Source: Rikenellaceae bacterium (GTDB taxonomy: Bacteria > Bacteroidota > Bacteroidia > Bacteroidales > Rikenellaceae). From it: DNA of 64,000 bases. A program made the translations under genes and the position numbers. Positions 41,971-50,840 of this stretch are shown piece by piece; the first letter of the stretch is position 1, and every line of letters begins with the position of its first letter. The stretch spans positions 303,391 through 367,390 of the forward strand of contig JAFTOX010000004.1 of assembly GCA_017463585.1 (NCBI GenBank), in the 5' to 3' direction. Below the pieces are notes generated by a model, which was not told the origin of the DNA, ran no database searches, and saw only the letters and a list, made by a program, of their open reading frames with translations.

Positions 41971-42969
41971 CTATTTGCTGCGCTCCTTCGTAATATGCTC
42001 ACGCTGAGCGACTTTCTCTGTGCTTGCACGCTGGTGCGGGTGAGCCGTGTTGTAGGCTCGGCGCAGAGCGGCGATGCTGGTGTGGGTATAACGCTGGGTT
42101 GCGGCCAGCGACGAGTGCCCGAGCAACATCTGTATCTCGCGAATGTCGGCACCGCCATCGAGCAGGTGCGTCGCAAAGGTGTGTCGCAACACGTGCGGAC
42201 TTTTGCGCCCACGTACCCCGTACGCCTCTAACTCGTTGTGTATGACCCGATAAAGCGTCGAGTACGAAATTCGCTTACCTTTCTGTGTTAAAAATAGTGC
42301 TTTTTCGTCAGAAATGCAAATATTTTGCCCCGAAATTACATCTAAGTAGTGTGAAATTTTTTTGCGGACGATGTCGAGAATGGGCAGAATGCGGTCTTTG
42401 TCGCCCTTTCCTCGCACGCGCAACGAGGTGTAGCTGTCCGAAAAATGGTCACGGTCGATGCCGACAAGCTCCGACGCTCGCAATCCCATTGTGTAGAACA
42501 TCAACATAATGAGCGAGTTACGTACTTGTTCGAAGTCGTCGCTGTCGCAACGAGCCTCGCTATCGCCGACGATCTCGTTCATACGTTGTTGGGGGATAAA
42601 CACGGGCAGGCGCTTGGGCGTCGTGAGCTGACCGATCCCGACGAAGGGGTCACTTTCGACCTTCTTGGTGCGACGCAACCAGCCGTAAAATGCACGTACC
42701 GAGGCGAGCGTGCGGTTGATCGTGGCGGGTGAGAGCGCCTCGCCGCGCGCCGAACGGTGGAGCGTGCTCTCGTCCTTGCGGGGCTTGCGTGAGAGCGATT
42801 CGATCCACTCACTCAGATCGTTACGTGTTATCGTGCCGGGGTCGAATGCCCGTTCGCCGTCGTGCGTCACGTAGGCAACGAACTGCTCGACGTCACGCCG
42901 ATAGTTTCGGACGGTGAGCGGCGACAAACGTCGTTCGACGGTAATATATTCGATAAAACGGTTGATCAT
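41971..42969 (-). CDS. tyrosine recombinase XerC/XerD-like
   Basis: 332 residues. SAM-like N-terminal DNA-binding domain (1-100), then the catalytic domain with Arg in MGLRASELVGID (about 184), Lys in VRGKGDKDR, HVLRHTFATH, LGHSS and the nucleophile Tyr in TQRYTH (about 303). All residues of the R-K-H-R-H-Y set are present. The N-terminal domain and the conserved pairing with hpf mark it as the chromosome-dimer resolvase rather than a mobile-element integrase. No attachment site or cargo is nearby. Confidence 0.92.
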   Translation of the reverse strand: MINRFIEYITVERRLSPLTVRNYRRDVEQFVAYVTHDGERAFDPGTITRNDLSEWIESLSRKPRKDESTLHRSARGEALSPATINRTLASVRAFYGWLRRTKKVESDPFVGIGQLTTPKRLPVFIPQQRMNEIVGDSEARCDSDDFEQVRNSLIMLMFYTMGLRASELVGIDRDHFSDSYTSLRVRGKGDKDRILPILDIVRKKISHYLDVISGQNICISDEKALFLTQKGKRISYSTLYRVIHNELEAYGVRGRKSPHVLRHTFATHLLDGGADIREIQMLLGHSSLAATQRYTHTSIAALRRAYNTAHPHQRASTEKVAQREHITKERSK

Positions 42970-42992
42970 CGTGCGTTCAGTTTGCGTACTGA

Positions 42993-43023
42993 CAAAGTTA
43001 CAAATTTCCGCACGAAAAACAAA
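42993..43023 (-). promoter_or_regulatory. Promoter of xerC-hpf
   Basis: Minus-strand TTTG (43020-43023), 19-bp spacer and TAACTTTG (42993-43000). Confidence 0.65.
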
Positions 43024-43076
43024 AGGCGGGAGGGTATCTCGCGACAGCCTCCCGTCTTCAAGGGATTTTCACCCTT
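43024..43076 (-). terminator. Two consecutive hairpins upstream of xerC
   Basis: GGCGGGAGG (43024-43032)/CCTCCCGTC (43047-43055) and a small AAGGG/CCCTT dyad just above it. On the minus strand the first is followed by TTTTGTTTTT, so it terminates a minus transcript for which no gene was found between here and 43270. The plus strand of this stretch holds a 15-codon frame at 43103-43150 with no support. Confidence 0.5.
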
Positions 43077-43270
43077 AAAACTACTAACCCAAACTTAAAT
43101 AAATGAAGAAACCTTTTGTTACGACACCAGTGGCGCCGCAACGTTCATAAATTTCGCAAATCGTGTGCCAACCTAACACCGCCCTCCAAAAAATATCACT
43201 CCCGACGACTTTTAAGACTTTTTGCACGAGATTTGCCTATCAACTGTCGGAACTTCTAAAAATTGACAGT

Positions 43271-43699
43271 ATGAAACGTTTGATTTTTTCGGCCATTATG
43301 TCACTCGCGGCGGTGGCAGTTTTGGCACACGACAAGATGATTCCCTATGCGCAGTTGCCGCAGAAAGCTCGCACCTTCATCGAGAGCTATTTCGCACGGG
43401 ATCAGGTGGTTTCGGTCGTCGAGGATAGCGACCGTCGGGTCGAGTACGAGGTGCGTCTGGCCGACGGCACGAAGGTCGAATTTGACGGTAATGGAGCGTG
43501 GACGAAGGTGAGCGTGGGGCAGGGGGCTGTGCCTGCGGCGATGGTGCCCGACACGATTGCGCGGCAGGCGGCTGCGACCTATCCCAATGCGACGGTGGTG
43601 CAGATCGAGAAGCACGGCGCGGGATACGAGATCGAGCTCTCGGACGACCGTGAGATGATGTTCGACGCCACGGGCAATCTTATAAAGATTGACGACTAA
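43271..43699 (+). CDS. secreted PepSY-like domain protein
   Basis: 142 residues: signal peptide (MKRLIFSAIMSLAAVAVLAHD) and two PepSY-like/BLIP-like repeats (about 25-80 and 90-142), each with a KxEFDxxGxW or MFDATGNL beta-hairpin (EFDGNGAWTKV; MMFDATGNLIKI). Periplasmic; family members are often strongly expressed in Bacteroidales and of unknown function. The start at 43271 is fixed by the signal peptide. Confidence 0.85.
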   Translation: MKRLIFSAIMSLAAVAVLAHDKMIPYAQLPQKARTFIESYFARDQVVSVVEDSDRRVEYEVRLADGTKVEFDGNGAWTKVSVGQGAVPAAMVPDTIARQAAATYPNATVVQIEKHGAGYEIELSDDREMMFDATGNLIKIDD

Positions 43700-43705
43700 A
43701 ACAAA

Positions 43706-43745
43706 TGGGTATCGGCTACATAGTTCGATACCCATTTTGTTGTTA
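43706..43745 (+). terminator. Shared terminator between convergent genes
   Basis: AATGGGTATCG and CGATACCCATT, 11-bp perfect stem, with A-rich left and T-rich right flanks: serves the PepSY-like gene and the convergent receptor gene. Confidence 0.85.
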
Positions 43746-43757
43746 TTGAAGTCGCTC

Positions 43758-46214
43758 TTACATCGCCTGCCCGCCGCTATTGCCTGCGCCGCGTGAGGTC
43801 GATTCCATATCGTCGTTTTGGATCGAGCGGTTGGTCGATTTGACATTGACCTGCGATTTGCCAAAGCGGTAGCCGATCGAGAGGTTGAACATTCGCATCT
43901 GCTGCCACGACGAGTTCTCGCTACGATACGTGTTGGTCTGCATTACCTGAGTAAGTTTCGAATCGGCATTGAAGGGGTTGTGTGCCGAGACGCTTATGGT
44001 CATCTTCTTTTTGAAGAGTTGCTGGCGCAATCCAAGGCTGTATGAGAAGTAGGTCTGTTTCATATTGCTTTCGAGGCTCAGCCCGAAACGATAGGCGTAA
44101 CCGCTAGCAAAGATCGTTGCGTCCTTCCATAGAGCCGCCGAGGTGTAGAGCGAGGCGTTGTAGGTGAAACCGCGGTTCGAGAGGTTGAGTGTCGGGGCTT
44201 TGATGACGTCGTAACCGCCTCGACCACTGAGTTGTATGCTGAACTTCACATCTTTGCGATAGCCGATCGTAGCGTTCAGTCCGTACGATTGGCGTTGGGC
44301 GATATTGCCGTATGTCAGATGTCGCACGCCGTCTTCAACGAACGAATATTGATTGACAGCATTGTTCGAGAAGGTGCCACTTGTGCCGAGCGAGATGTTC
44401 CACGCCGAAGAGAAACGTCGCCACGAGAGCGATACCGAGTGCGAAACCGTCGCGTCCAAGTCGGGATTACCATAATTGACGTTCATAGGCGACTCGTTGC
44501 GATAGGGGTTCATCTGCCAAAGGTTCGGACGGCTCAGTCGCTGGGTGTACGACAGCGAGAGGGTATTTGCGTCGTTGGGGCGGTAATTACCACTTACATA
44601 GGGGATTATGTTGAACAGCGAGGGTGAGTAAGTGATCTTGTCCTTCTCGGTGAGAACCGCCACGTCGCTCCACGCCTGCTCCATACGGGCACCGACGCGA
44701 CCCGTCAATTTCTTGCCCTTCACGTGATAGCCCGCATAGAGAGCCAAGATGTTCTGGGTGTAGTTCATATCGCTACGCGGGTAGTCGGGTGCGATCTCGA
44801 ATTCGTCGGTCGTTTCGTTGCGTAGCGACGTCTGCGAGTCGTTGGTGTAGCGGCGATAGATATACTTCGTGCCCGCCTCGATGCTGTGCACCTTGTTGAT
44901 CGGGTTGAAGTAGTCGATCTGCACGGTGTTGTCGAAACTGCCGTTATCGCCCAAATGGCGGCGTGCCGAGGTGGGGTAGTTGAACGTGTTATAGACGTCG
45001 TAGAGCTGCTCCTCTTTGTCGGGCGTGAGATCCATCTCGTAGGAGATGGTCAGCGTGTGATCCTTGCGATTGAACGTGCGCTGATAGTTCGCCGCAGCCC
45101 AATAGCTGTCGTAGTCGTAGCGGCTGTCTGTATAGTTGTCGTAGCCCATAACGCGCTGATTATCTGCTGAAAGTATCTCGGTTGTCGAGTAGGCGTAGCT
45201 TTTCGATTTGCCCATATAGTAACCACCCTCCAAGGTCAGCAGATTGAGTGTGTCGATCTCGTAGCTGGCGTTGAAGTTCACGCCTGTGTATGATCCTTTG
45301 TATTTGAAACGCGACGATGAGGTCATAAGGTGCATTGTCGGATCGTCGAAATTCTCGCGGAAACCATCGCTCAAATGCCACTTGCGAGCCTTGTTCATCG
45401 ACGAATAGACCGATGCCGAGAGCGAGAATTTGCCCATCTGTGCCGCGATGTAGGCGTTGCCGTAGAGCGAACGCTGGGTCGAGGCTGAGAGGTTGATTGT
45501 GCCGTTATAACCGCCTGAAAGTTTGCGATTTGTGACGATGTTGATGATGCCGCCGACACCCTCCGCCTCATATTTTGTCGAGGGGTTGGTGATCACCTCG
45601 ATCTTCTTGACCGATCCTGCGGGCATACTCTCGATGACGCTCTTGAAGTTCTTCGACATCATCGACGACGAACGCCCATTGACCAACACCTTGTAGTCGC
45701 TCTGTCCGTTCAGCAGCACGTTGCCCTCGGCATCGACACTCAACTGCGGCACCTTGCGCATAATATCGACCAGCTGACTTGTGGACGAGTCGGGATCATC
45801 TTCGACGCTGTATGCGATCTTCTCGTCGTCGGCTACGATCAGCGGTTTCTGCACTGCCACGACAACCTCCTTGATATCAACACCTTGCTCCAATGCTATA
45901 TGCCCGAGCTTTGTGCGCTCCTCGATAACCTCGACCGCGCGGTTGAGTGTTGTGTATCCGACCGAGGAGATTTGGAGCGTGTATGTGCCTTTTGCCTTTG
46001 CGTTGAGTTTGAATGCACCCGTAGCGTCGGCAGCCACCGCCGCCACGACGGTCGAATCGGTTTGCAGCAATGCTACGGTTGCGTAGCCGATGGCTTTGTC
46101 GGTCGTGGACTCGACAACGCGACCTTCGATCGAATAGTTTGTTGTGTTCTGCGCCGAGGCAGATGAACAGAGGAGAGTGAGTGCCAGCAGGAGCGAGCTG
46201 AGAAGTGTTTTCAT
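43758..46214 (-). CDS. TonB-dependent receptor-like outer membrane protein (carboxypeptidase-like N-domain)
   Basis: 818 residues. Signal peptide (1-21), CarboxypepD_reg-like beta-sandwich (about 25-105; GRVVESTTDKAIGYATVALL), plug-type domain (about 120-230; LVDIMRKVPQLSVDAEGNVLLNG, GVGGIINIVTNRKLSGG) and an outer-membrane barrel of the OMP_b-brl_3 type to the C-terminus. This subfamily often works without a SusD partner, and none is adjacent. Substrate unknown. Its promoter lies at 46293-46324, divergent from the thiamine-linked receptor. Confidence 0.9.
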   Translation of the reverse strand: MKTLLSSLLLALTLLCSSASAQNTTNYSIEGRVVESTTDKAIGYATVALLQTDSTVVAAVAADATGAFKLNAKAKGTYTLQISSVGYTTLNRAVEVIEERTKLGHIALEQGVDIKEVVVAVQKPLIVADDEKIAYSVEDDPDSSTSQLVDIMRKVPQLSVDAEGNVLLNGQSDYKVLVNGRSSSMMSKNFKSVIESMPAGSVKKIEVITNPSTKYEAEGVGGIINIVTNRKLSGGYNGTINLSASTQRSLYGNAYIAAQMGKFSLSASVYSSMNKARKWHLSDGFRENFDDPTMHLMTSSSRFKYKGSYTGVNFNASYEIDTLNLLTLEGGYYMGKSKSYAYSTTEILSADNQRVMGYDNYTDSRYDYDSYWAAANYQRTFNRKDHTLTISYEMDLTPDKEEQLYDVYNTFNYPTSARRHLGDNGSFDNTVQIDYFNPINKVHSIEAGTKYIYRRYTNDSQTSLRNETTDEFEIAPDYPRSDMNYTQNILALYAGYHVKGKKLTGRVGARMEQAWSDVAVLTEKDKITYSPSLFNIIPYVSGNYRPNDANTLSLSYTQRLSRPNLWQMNPYRNESPMNVNYGNPDLDATVSHSVSLSWRRFSSAWNISLGTSGTFSNNAVNQYSFVEDGVRHLTYGNIAQRQSYGLNATIGYRKDVKFSIQLSGRGGYDVIKAPTLNLSNRGFTYNASLYTSAALWKDATIFASGYAYRFGLSLESNMKQTYFSYSLGLRQQLFKKKMTISVSAHNPFNADSKLTQVMQTNTYRSENSSWQQMRMFNLSIGYRFGKSQVNVKSTNRSIQNDDMESTSRGAGNSGGQAM

Positions 46215-46292
46215 CTTATTCAGTTAGTTTATTGTCTGTTTGCAACTTGTTTTTGCGAGAACTGAACCCGTAATGAGGTCTTATGTTCAGCA

Positions 46293-46324
46293 CAAAGGTA
46301 TCTATTCTAAAAATAAAATCCAAT
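46293..46324 (-). promoter_or_regulatory. Promoter of the receptor-like gene
   Basis: Minus-strand ATTG (46321-46324), 20-bp spacer and TACCTTTG (46293-46300); leader of about 75 nt. Confidence 0.7.
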
Positions 46325-46520
46325 AAAAATATATCGAAAAACAAAAAAAACATACTGAAAAACGATATATTGCAGATTTTTTAGACTTTTCGTCAAATGT
46401 TTTTCGTCGAGTGTTTACATATTAGACGCACAAGTGTGCCAAAAGTTACATAGATTGCTGCTTTTTCTATAACGCTCTGCGCGACGGAAATATTATGCAG
46501 ATCACTTTTTCGTCCAAAAA

Positions 46521-46553
46521 TTTGGAGCGAAACGATTTTTGCTATTAACTTTG
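46521..46553 (+). promoter_or_regulatory. Promoter upstream of the TPP riboswitch
   Basis: TTTG (46521-46524), 21-bp spacer and TAACTTTG (46546-46553). Transcription would start near 46558, exactly at the 5' edge of the aptamer. Confidence 0.75.
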
Positions 46554-46560
46554 TGGCGAC

Positions 46561-46675
46561 ATAAGGGGTGCTGAACGGCTCGCGGAGGGCGGTGCGCAAC
46601 GTGACAAAGCGGGGCAGTTCGGCTGAGATTATACCCATTGAACCGAAACGGATAATGCCGGAACGGGAGGAGTGT
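46561..46675 (+). ncRNA. TPP (THI-box) riboswitch
   Basis: The aptamer's conserved core can be read directly: AAGGGGTGC at the 5' side, CTGAGA (46623-46628), ACCC (46633-46636), TGAACC (46639-46644) and GGATAATGCC (46650-46659), followed by a GGGAGG. The P3 arm (about 46571-46620) is unusually long. Downstream, CCCCTT (46691-46696) can pair with AAGGGG (46563-46568) of the aptamer, a candidate alternative structure; no clear terminator T-run follows, so control is likely at translation initiation (inference). TPP binding should lower expression of the receptor gene that starts 56 bp on. Confidence 0.93.
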
Positions 46676-46731
46676 AATTTACACAAAATACCCCTTTTCA
46701 AACTATTGTTTAACGTAAAAACTAAATGGTT

Positions 46732-49014
46732 ATGAAAAGGTTTTTTCTTTTAGCCGTGGTGGCTATCTATGCCACATCAGTCGGGGCTGTGACCTCGACA
46801 CCTGCCGAGGAACAACCCTCGCAAAATCCACAAAATCAAGCAACTACCACCGTAGCCGAAGCAGCCGATTCGATTTCGCTCATTGAGATTCAGCAGATCG
46901 AGGTGAATGGTGTGCGTGCCAAGAGTGATACGCCCATCGCCTTCTCGGCCTACACACGCGAGCAGATCGACGAGCGAAATTATGGCGAGGATATTCCCTC
47001 GATTTTGGCGAATATGCCCTCGGTGGTCATCTCGTCGGAGAGCGGTACGGGCATTGGCTCGACCTCGTTGCGTGTGCGTGGTAGCGATCCCTCGCGTATC
47101 AACGTGACACTCAACGGTGTACCGATGAACGACGCCGAAACGCACTCGGTCTATTGGTACGATACGCCCGACCTGGTGTCGTCGATCGGCTCGTTGCAGT
47201 TGCAGCGCGGTGTGGGCACGTCGACTGCGGGCACGGGCGCCTTTGGTGCCTCGCTCAATATGACTTCGGCGCCCATTTCGGCTGAGTTTGCAGGGCGTGC
47301 GTCGCTGTCGTATGGTTCGTTCAACACCGCAAAGCAGGAGCTGTCGATCGCGTCGGGATTGCTGGGCGGACATTGGGCTGTCGAGGGTCGTCTGTCGCAC
47401 ATCTCGTCGGACGGATATGTCGAGCGTGCAGCAAGCGATCTGTCGTCGTATATGCTGCAAGCGGCTTATTATAAGGGCGGTACGATGGTCAAGTTGCTCT
47501 CGTTTGGTGGCGTGGCGAAGGTCTATCTGGCCTATACGGGACTTTCGTTGGATCAGATCGAGGAGAATCGTCGCTACAATCCCGAGGGCGAGATTTGGGG
47601 CTACCGACCCACCGCAAGTGGCGACGTGGAGTATGCTGTTGTGGGCTTCTTCGACGATCATACCGACAACTACACGCAGTTGAATAATCAGTTGATTTTC
47701 AACCACGTCTTTAACGACAAGTGGCAGTTGAATGCAACGGCACACTACACCTACGGCAATGGTTACTATCGCAACTACAAGAACGATCAGAAGCTCGCTA
47801 AGTATGGTTTGTCGCCGATCGTGGTTGGCGATGCGTCGGTTGCACGCACCAACCTGATCCGCAAGAAGATGATGGCGAACGATTTTGGTGGTGTGGTGGC
47901 GTCGGCAAACTATACTGCTGATCGTCTGACACTTACGATGGGCGTTGCGATGTCGCTCTACGATGGTGCTCACTTTGGCGAGGTGTCGGAGTTGGAGCTT
48001 GCGCCCACGTTCCCCACGACCGAATACTATCGCAACTACACCACGAAGTGGGACGCTTCGTGCTACGTGAAGGCCGATTGGCTCGTTGCTCGTGGTTTGA
48101 AACTCTATGGCGACCTGCAATATCGCCACATCTCGCACCGAATTTCGGGCGTGAATGATAATTTCGACGATGTGACGGGTGCAATGCAGCGCTTGGACGT
48201 CGATCGTCGTTACAACTTCTTCAACCCCAAGTTGGGTCTGCACTACACCTTTGCACGCAACCACTCGGTCTATGCCTCGGCGGCGGTGGGTCAGAAGGAG
48301 CCGACACGTAACAACTTCACCGATATCCGCGAGGGCGAGTATCCGACGGCAGAGAAAATGCTTGATATTGAGGTTGGTTACGGATTCAATTCGAAGGTGG
48401 TAGATCTCTCGCTCAATGGCTACTATATGCTCTACCGCGACCAGTTGGTGCAGACGGGTGAGCTGTCGGATACGGGCGAGTTGCTGGCGCGTAACGTTCC
48501 CGAGTCGTTCCGTCGTGGTATCGAGGCGGCGATCGAGGTACGTGCTGCACGTTGGTTGTCGCTGGGCGGAAATGCGACGCTGAGCCAGAACTATATCGAG
48601 AACTATGTCGATTATATCGATGGGGTAGCGTTCGAGCGCGGTCGCACGACGATTGCCTATTCGCCCTCGGTTACGGCGGGTGCGTTCATCGATTTCCACG
48701 CGCACGGTTTTGCAGCACGCTTTTCGACCCGCTACGTGAGCAAGCAGTACCTGACCAATGGCGAGTACGAGGATCTGACTCTGCCTCGCTACTCGGTGAG
48801 CGACCTCGATCTTTCGTATACGATGAGCACCAAACGTGTTGAGCGTGTGCGCTTTGGCGTGAAGATCGGCAACCTGTTCAATGCTAAGTATTGCGCGAGT
48901 GGCTATGGCGGTTCGTGGTTGGAGGGTGCGACGTTGGCCGATCGCAAGTCGTGGTCGTGCTACTTCCCGCAGGCAACTACGTCGGTTTTGGCCAATGTGA
49001 CGATTAATTTCTAG
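46732..49014 (+). CDS. TonB-dependent receptor, probable thiamine-compound importer
   Basis: Outer-membrane receptor of about 760 residues. Signal peptide (MKRFFLLAVVAIYATSVGAV), then plug (about 55-165; REQIDERNYGEDIPSILANM, GIGSTSLRVRGSDPSRINV, GVPMNDAETH) and 22-strand barrel to the C-terminal NVTINF. No carboxypeptidase-like N-domain and no SusD partner. The substrate call rests on the TPP riboswitch in its leader; thiamine-regulated receptors of this kind are known in Bacteroides. No pnuT or thiamine kinase follows. An in-frame ATG at 46726 adds two residues. Confidence 0.9.
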   Translation: MKRFFLLAVVAIYATSVGAVTSTPAEEQPSQNPQNQATTTVAEAADSISLIEIQQIEVNGVRAKSDTPIAFSAYTREQIDERNYGEDIPSILANMPSVVISSESGTGIGSTSLRVRGSDPSRINVTLNGVPMNDAETHSVYWYDTPDLVSSIGSLQLQRGVGTSTAGTGAFGASLNMTSAPISAEFAGRASLSYGSFNTAKQELSIASGLLGGHWAVEGRLSHISSDGYVERAASDLSSYMLQAAYYKGGTMVKLLSFGGVAKVYLAYTGLSLDQIEENRRYNPEGEIWGYRPTASGDVEYAVVGFFDDHTDNYTQLNNQLIFNHVFNDKWQLNATAHYTYGNGYYRNYKNDQKLAKYGLSPIVVGDASVARTNLIRKKMMANDFGGVVASANYTADRLTLTMGVAMSLYDGAHFGEVSELELAPTFPTTEYYRNYTTKWDASCYVKADWLVARGLKLYGDLQYRHISHRISGVNDNFDDVTGAMQRLDVDRRYNFFNPKLGLHYTFARNHSVYASAAVGQKEPTRNNFTDIREGEYPTAEKMLDIEVGYGFNSKVVDLSLNGYYMLYRDQLVQTGELSDTGELLARNVPESFRRGIEAAIEVRAARWLSLGGNATLSQNYIENYVDYIDGVAFERGRTTIAYSPSVTAGAFIDFHAHGFAARFSTRYVSKQYLTNGEYEDLTLPRYSVSDLDLSYTMSTKRVERVRFGVKIGNLFNAKYCASGYGGSWLEGATLADRKSWSCYFPQATTSVLANVTINF

Positions 49015-49226
49015 ATTTTTACAACGATTTTTTAGGGTTTATACGATCGTTATAACTATCAGTATATCAATGTGATATGCAATTTGAGGGGGGGGGTAAT
49101 TTGCCCCTCCCTTAAAATTTTTTTATTTGGTTATTTGAATTTTTTTACTTAATTTCGTAGTCGCTAACGGAACTTATAAACTTTTCAGTCGCGAAGAACC
49201 GGCTGTAATGTGAGTGTGACGGTGAG

Positions 49227-49257
49227 ATTGATTCTTCAAAAATACCTGTTAAATTTG
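49227..49257 (+). promoter_or_regulatory. Promoter of an apparently non-coding transcript
   Basis: ATTG (49227-49230), 19-bp spacer and TAAATTTG (49250-49257), 213 bp after the receptor stop, with no gene downstream on this strand before the terminator at 49460. Confidence 0.45.
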
Positions 49258-49262
49258 AATTG

Positions 49263-49492
49263 CATACGACCCCTGAGTGGGTGTGCAAATTGACTTTCTT
49301 GCGCCATCGATTACGTTGGTGCGAGTCGCTATTTTGTTTCGTTTGAAGTTCTATTGAATAGCTATTCTGAGTACCATATTATATATAGGTATGTGTGCAT
49401 TTGCGCCGAAGCAAGTATCCTACTCTAACATACGCCACATTCAGTGTAGGGTACAGAAGGAGGTCACCGAGAGGTGGCCTCTTTCGCTTTTT
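49263..49492 (+). ncRNA. Candidate structured small RNA
   Basis: A promoter-like element (49227-49257) and an intrinsic terminator (49460-49492) bracket about 230 nt without a credible reading frame. Internal dyads include TGCA...CCC/GGG...TGCA (about 49260-49290) and the palindrome GAATAGCTATTC (49355-49366). It does not fit 4.5S, 6S or tmRNA signatures that I can recognise. It could instead be the long 3' tail of the receptor mRNA. Confidence 0.35.
49460..49492 (+). terminator. Intrinsic terminator
   Basis: GAGGTCACC-GAGA-GGTGGCCTC (49460-49481), 9-bp stem, then TTTCGCTTTTT. Confidence 0.85.
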
Positions 49493-49495
49493 AGC

Positions 49496-49690
49496 CCCAC
49501 CTACAACAATGAATCCGTCCCCGCATTCACCACACCCCCGTTCTCTTGCGGGCTCTCTCACGCCAGCTGCTCTTTCCTACCTAGAATAAAAAATCCGTCC
49601 CCGCCATTCATCACCCCCGTTCTCTCGCGGGCTCTCGGCGCCTGCTGCTCTTTCCCACCTAAAACAAAAAAATCCGTCCCCCGCAATCGG
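49496..49690. repeat. About 80-bp tandem repeat, 2.4 copies
   Basis: The unit CCACCTA...AATCCGTCCCC...CCCCGTTCTC.GCGGGCTCTC...TGCTCTTTC recurs with AATCCGTCC at 49512, 49592 and 49671. The last partial copy supplies the left arm of the exbD terminator. Non-coding. Confidence 0.75.
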
Positions 49691-49699
49691 GGAACGGAT
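49661..49699 (-). terminator. Terminator of the exb operon
   Basis: ATCCGT-CCCCC (49672-49682) and GGGGAACGGAT (49689-49699), with A-runs at 49661-49671 giving T's on the minus strand; 35 bp after the exbD stop. Confidence 0.8.
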
Positions 49700-49733
49700 C
49701 TTTACGAGTAGTTATTCAACTACGTTTGGACGA

Positions 49734-50204
49734 TTAGTAACCTGCGGTCTTCGACGCAGCGTAGCTAATCTTCAAAGCGTTCGCGCGGCGCAACTCCTGC
49801 TTAACGTCGGTAATGATACCCATACGGGTTTGATTATCGGCCTTGATGCAGACGGTCATTGCGTTACGGTCAGCCTCGTTGAGCTTATCGCGCTCCGAAG
49901 CGATGAAGTCCAAAATGTCCTTTGTAGTACGGTAGCTATCGTTGAGCTGTACCTTCGGTGCGTTACCGAACTTAGCCTGCATAGCCAAGCTCGGGGGACC
50001 GATGTGGATAAAGCTAACGAGCGACTTTTTCTCCAATTTCTGGATCTCGGTCGCAGCCGGCAGGCGGTAGCGAACCAGCAGTTCCTGCTCACGCATCTGA
50101 GTACTTACCATAAAGAAGAAGATAAGCATAAAGATTACGTCGGGCAGCGACGATGTCGAGATTGCGGGAGTCTCTTTCGAGCCCTTTTTCTTAATTACTG
50201 CCAT
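49734..50204 (-). CDS. ExbD/TolR-type biopolymer transport protein (second copy)
   Basis: 156 residues: one N-terminal membrane helix (about 20-38) containing LPDVIFMLIFFFMVST with the proton-relay Asp (about 22), then a periplasmic domain. Works with ExbB to drive TonB-dependent transport. Three bases separate it from the upstream exbD; the four-gene order exbB, small membrane protein, exbD, exbD is typical of Bacteroidales. Confidence 0.9.
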   Translation of the reverse strand: MAVIKKKGSKETPAISTSSLPDVIFMLIFFFMVSTQMREQELLVRYRLPAATEIQKLEKKSLVSFIHIGPPSLAMQAKFGNAPKVQLNDSYRTTKDILDFIASERDKLNEADRNAMTVCIKADNQTRMGIITDVKQELRRANALKISYAASKTAGY

Positions 50205-50207
50205 AGT

Positions 50208-50819
50208 TTATTTACCTCCTACGTTACGCGGTTCAGCCTCTGAGATCTTCAAGGGCACAGCGTCGGTAATCGACTTACGAGCAGCCTCACCCAGATCGGT
50301 GAACTCCATACCGTACTTCTCTTTCGAGAGTTCGTTACGAACTTCGTTGAACGCGCGGGTAAGCTCATTCTGTACCATAATGTAAGCCTCATAGCTTGTA
50401 CCACGGTCATTCTGGAGCGAGATAACGCCCTCAGAAACCGGGTACGACCATTTCGAGCCGTCGGCAAGTTCGATCTCCTTCACCTTCTTCTCGGGAAGAG
50501 TCTCCAGATCGAAGGGATTGAGGACGAACTCCTTGGCTTTCTCTTTCAGCTGACGGATATCAATCACTTGATTCTCAGCCTCCTGAGTGCTAACCATAAT
50601 GTTATTGTTCTGCGAGATAAACACCTTCATAAGGTTACGCTCCTTAATGTCCGAAGGCTTCTGCTCGGTGTTTTCATCGGGCATAGGCGGCAACATACGA
50701 GCCAGACCTGAGTCGGTATTCATCGTGGTAGCAACCAGGAAGAAGATCAACAGCAAGAAAGAGATGTCAGCCATTGAGCCGGCATTGATTTCCTGTATTT
50801 TTCTTTTATTAGCTGCCAT
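50208..50819 (-). CDS. ExbD/TolR-type biopolymer transport protein (first copy)
   Basis: 203 residues. Membrane helix with ADISFLLLIFFLVATTMNTD (Asp about 18) followed by a longer periplasmic domain than its downstream paralogue. Second ExbD in the same energising complex; the two may form a heteromeric ExbD pair in the ExbB pentamer (inference). Confidence 0.9.
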   Translation of the reverse strand: MAANKRKIQEINAGSMADISFLLLIFFLVATTMNTDSGLARMLPPMPDENTEQKPSDIKERNLMKVFISQNNNIMVSTQEAENQVIDIRQLKEKAKEFVLNPFDLETLPEKKVKEIELADGSKWSYPVSEGVISLQNDRGTSYEAYIMVQNELTRAFNEVRNELSKEKYGMEFTDLGEAARKSITDAVPLKISEAEPRNVGGK

Positions 50820-50840
50820 AATTGCTTTTAAGTCAAATTG

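Noticed and set aside
41971..42969. Tyrosine recombinase as sign of an integrated element
   Set aside because: It has the XerC/XerD domain layout and is paired with hpf as in core genomes; no att repeats or cargo genes flank it.
43103..43150. 15-codon frame starting ATGAAGAAACC
   Set aside because: Too short, no repeated regulatory codons, no hairpin after it, and no convincing link to the PepSY-like gene.
49391..49711. Open frame across the terminator and tandem repeats
   Set aside because: It runs through an intrinsic terminator and low-complexity repeats and has no recognisable protein features.
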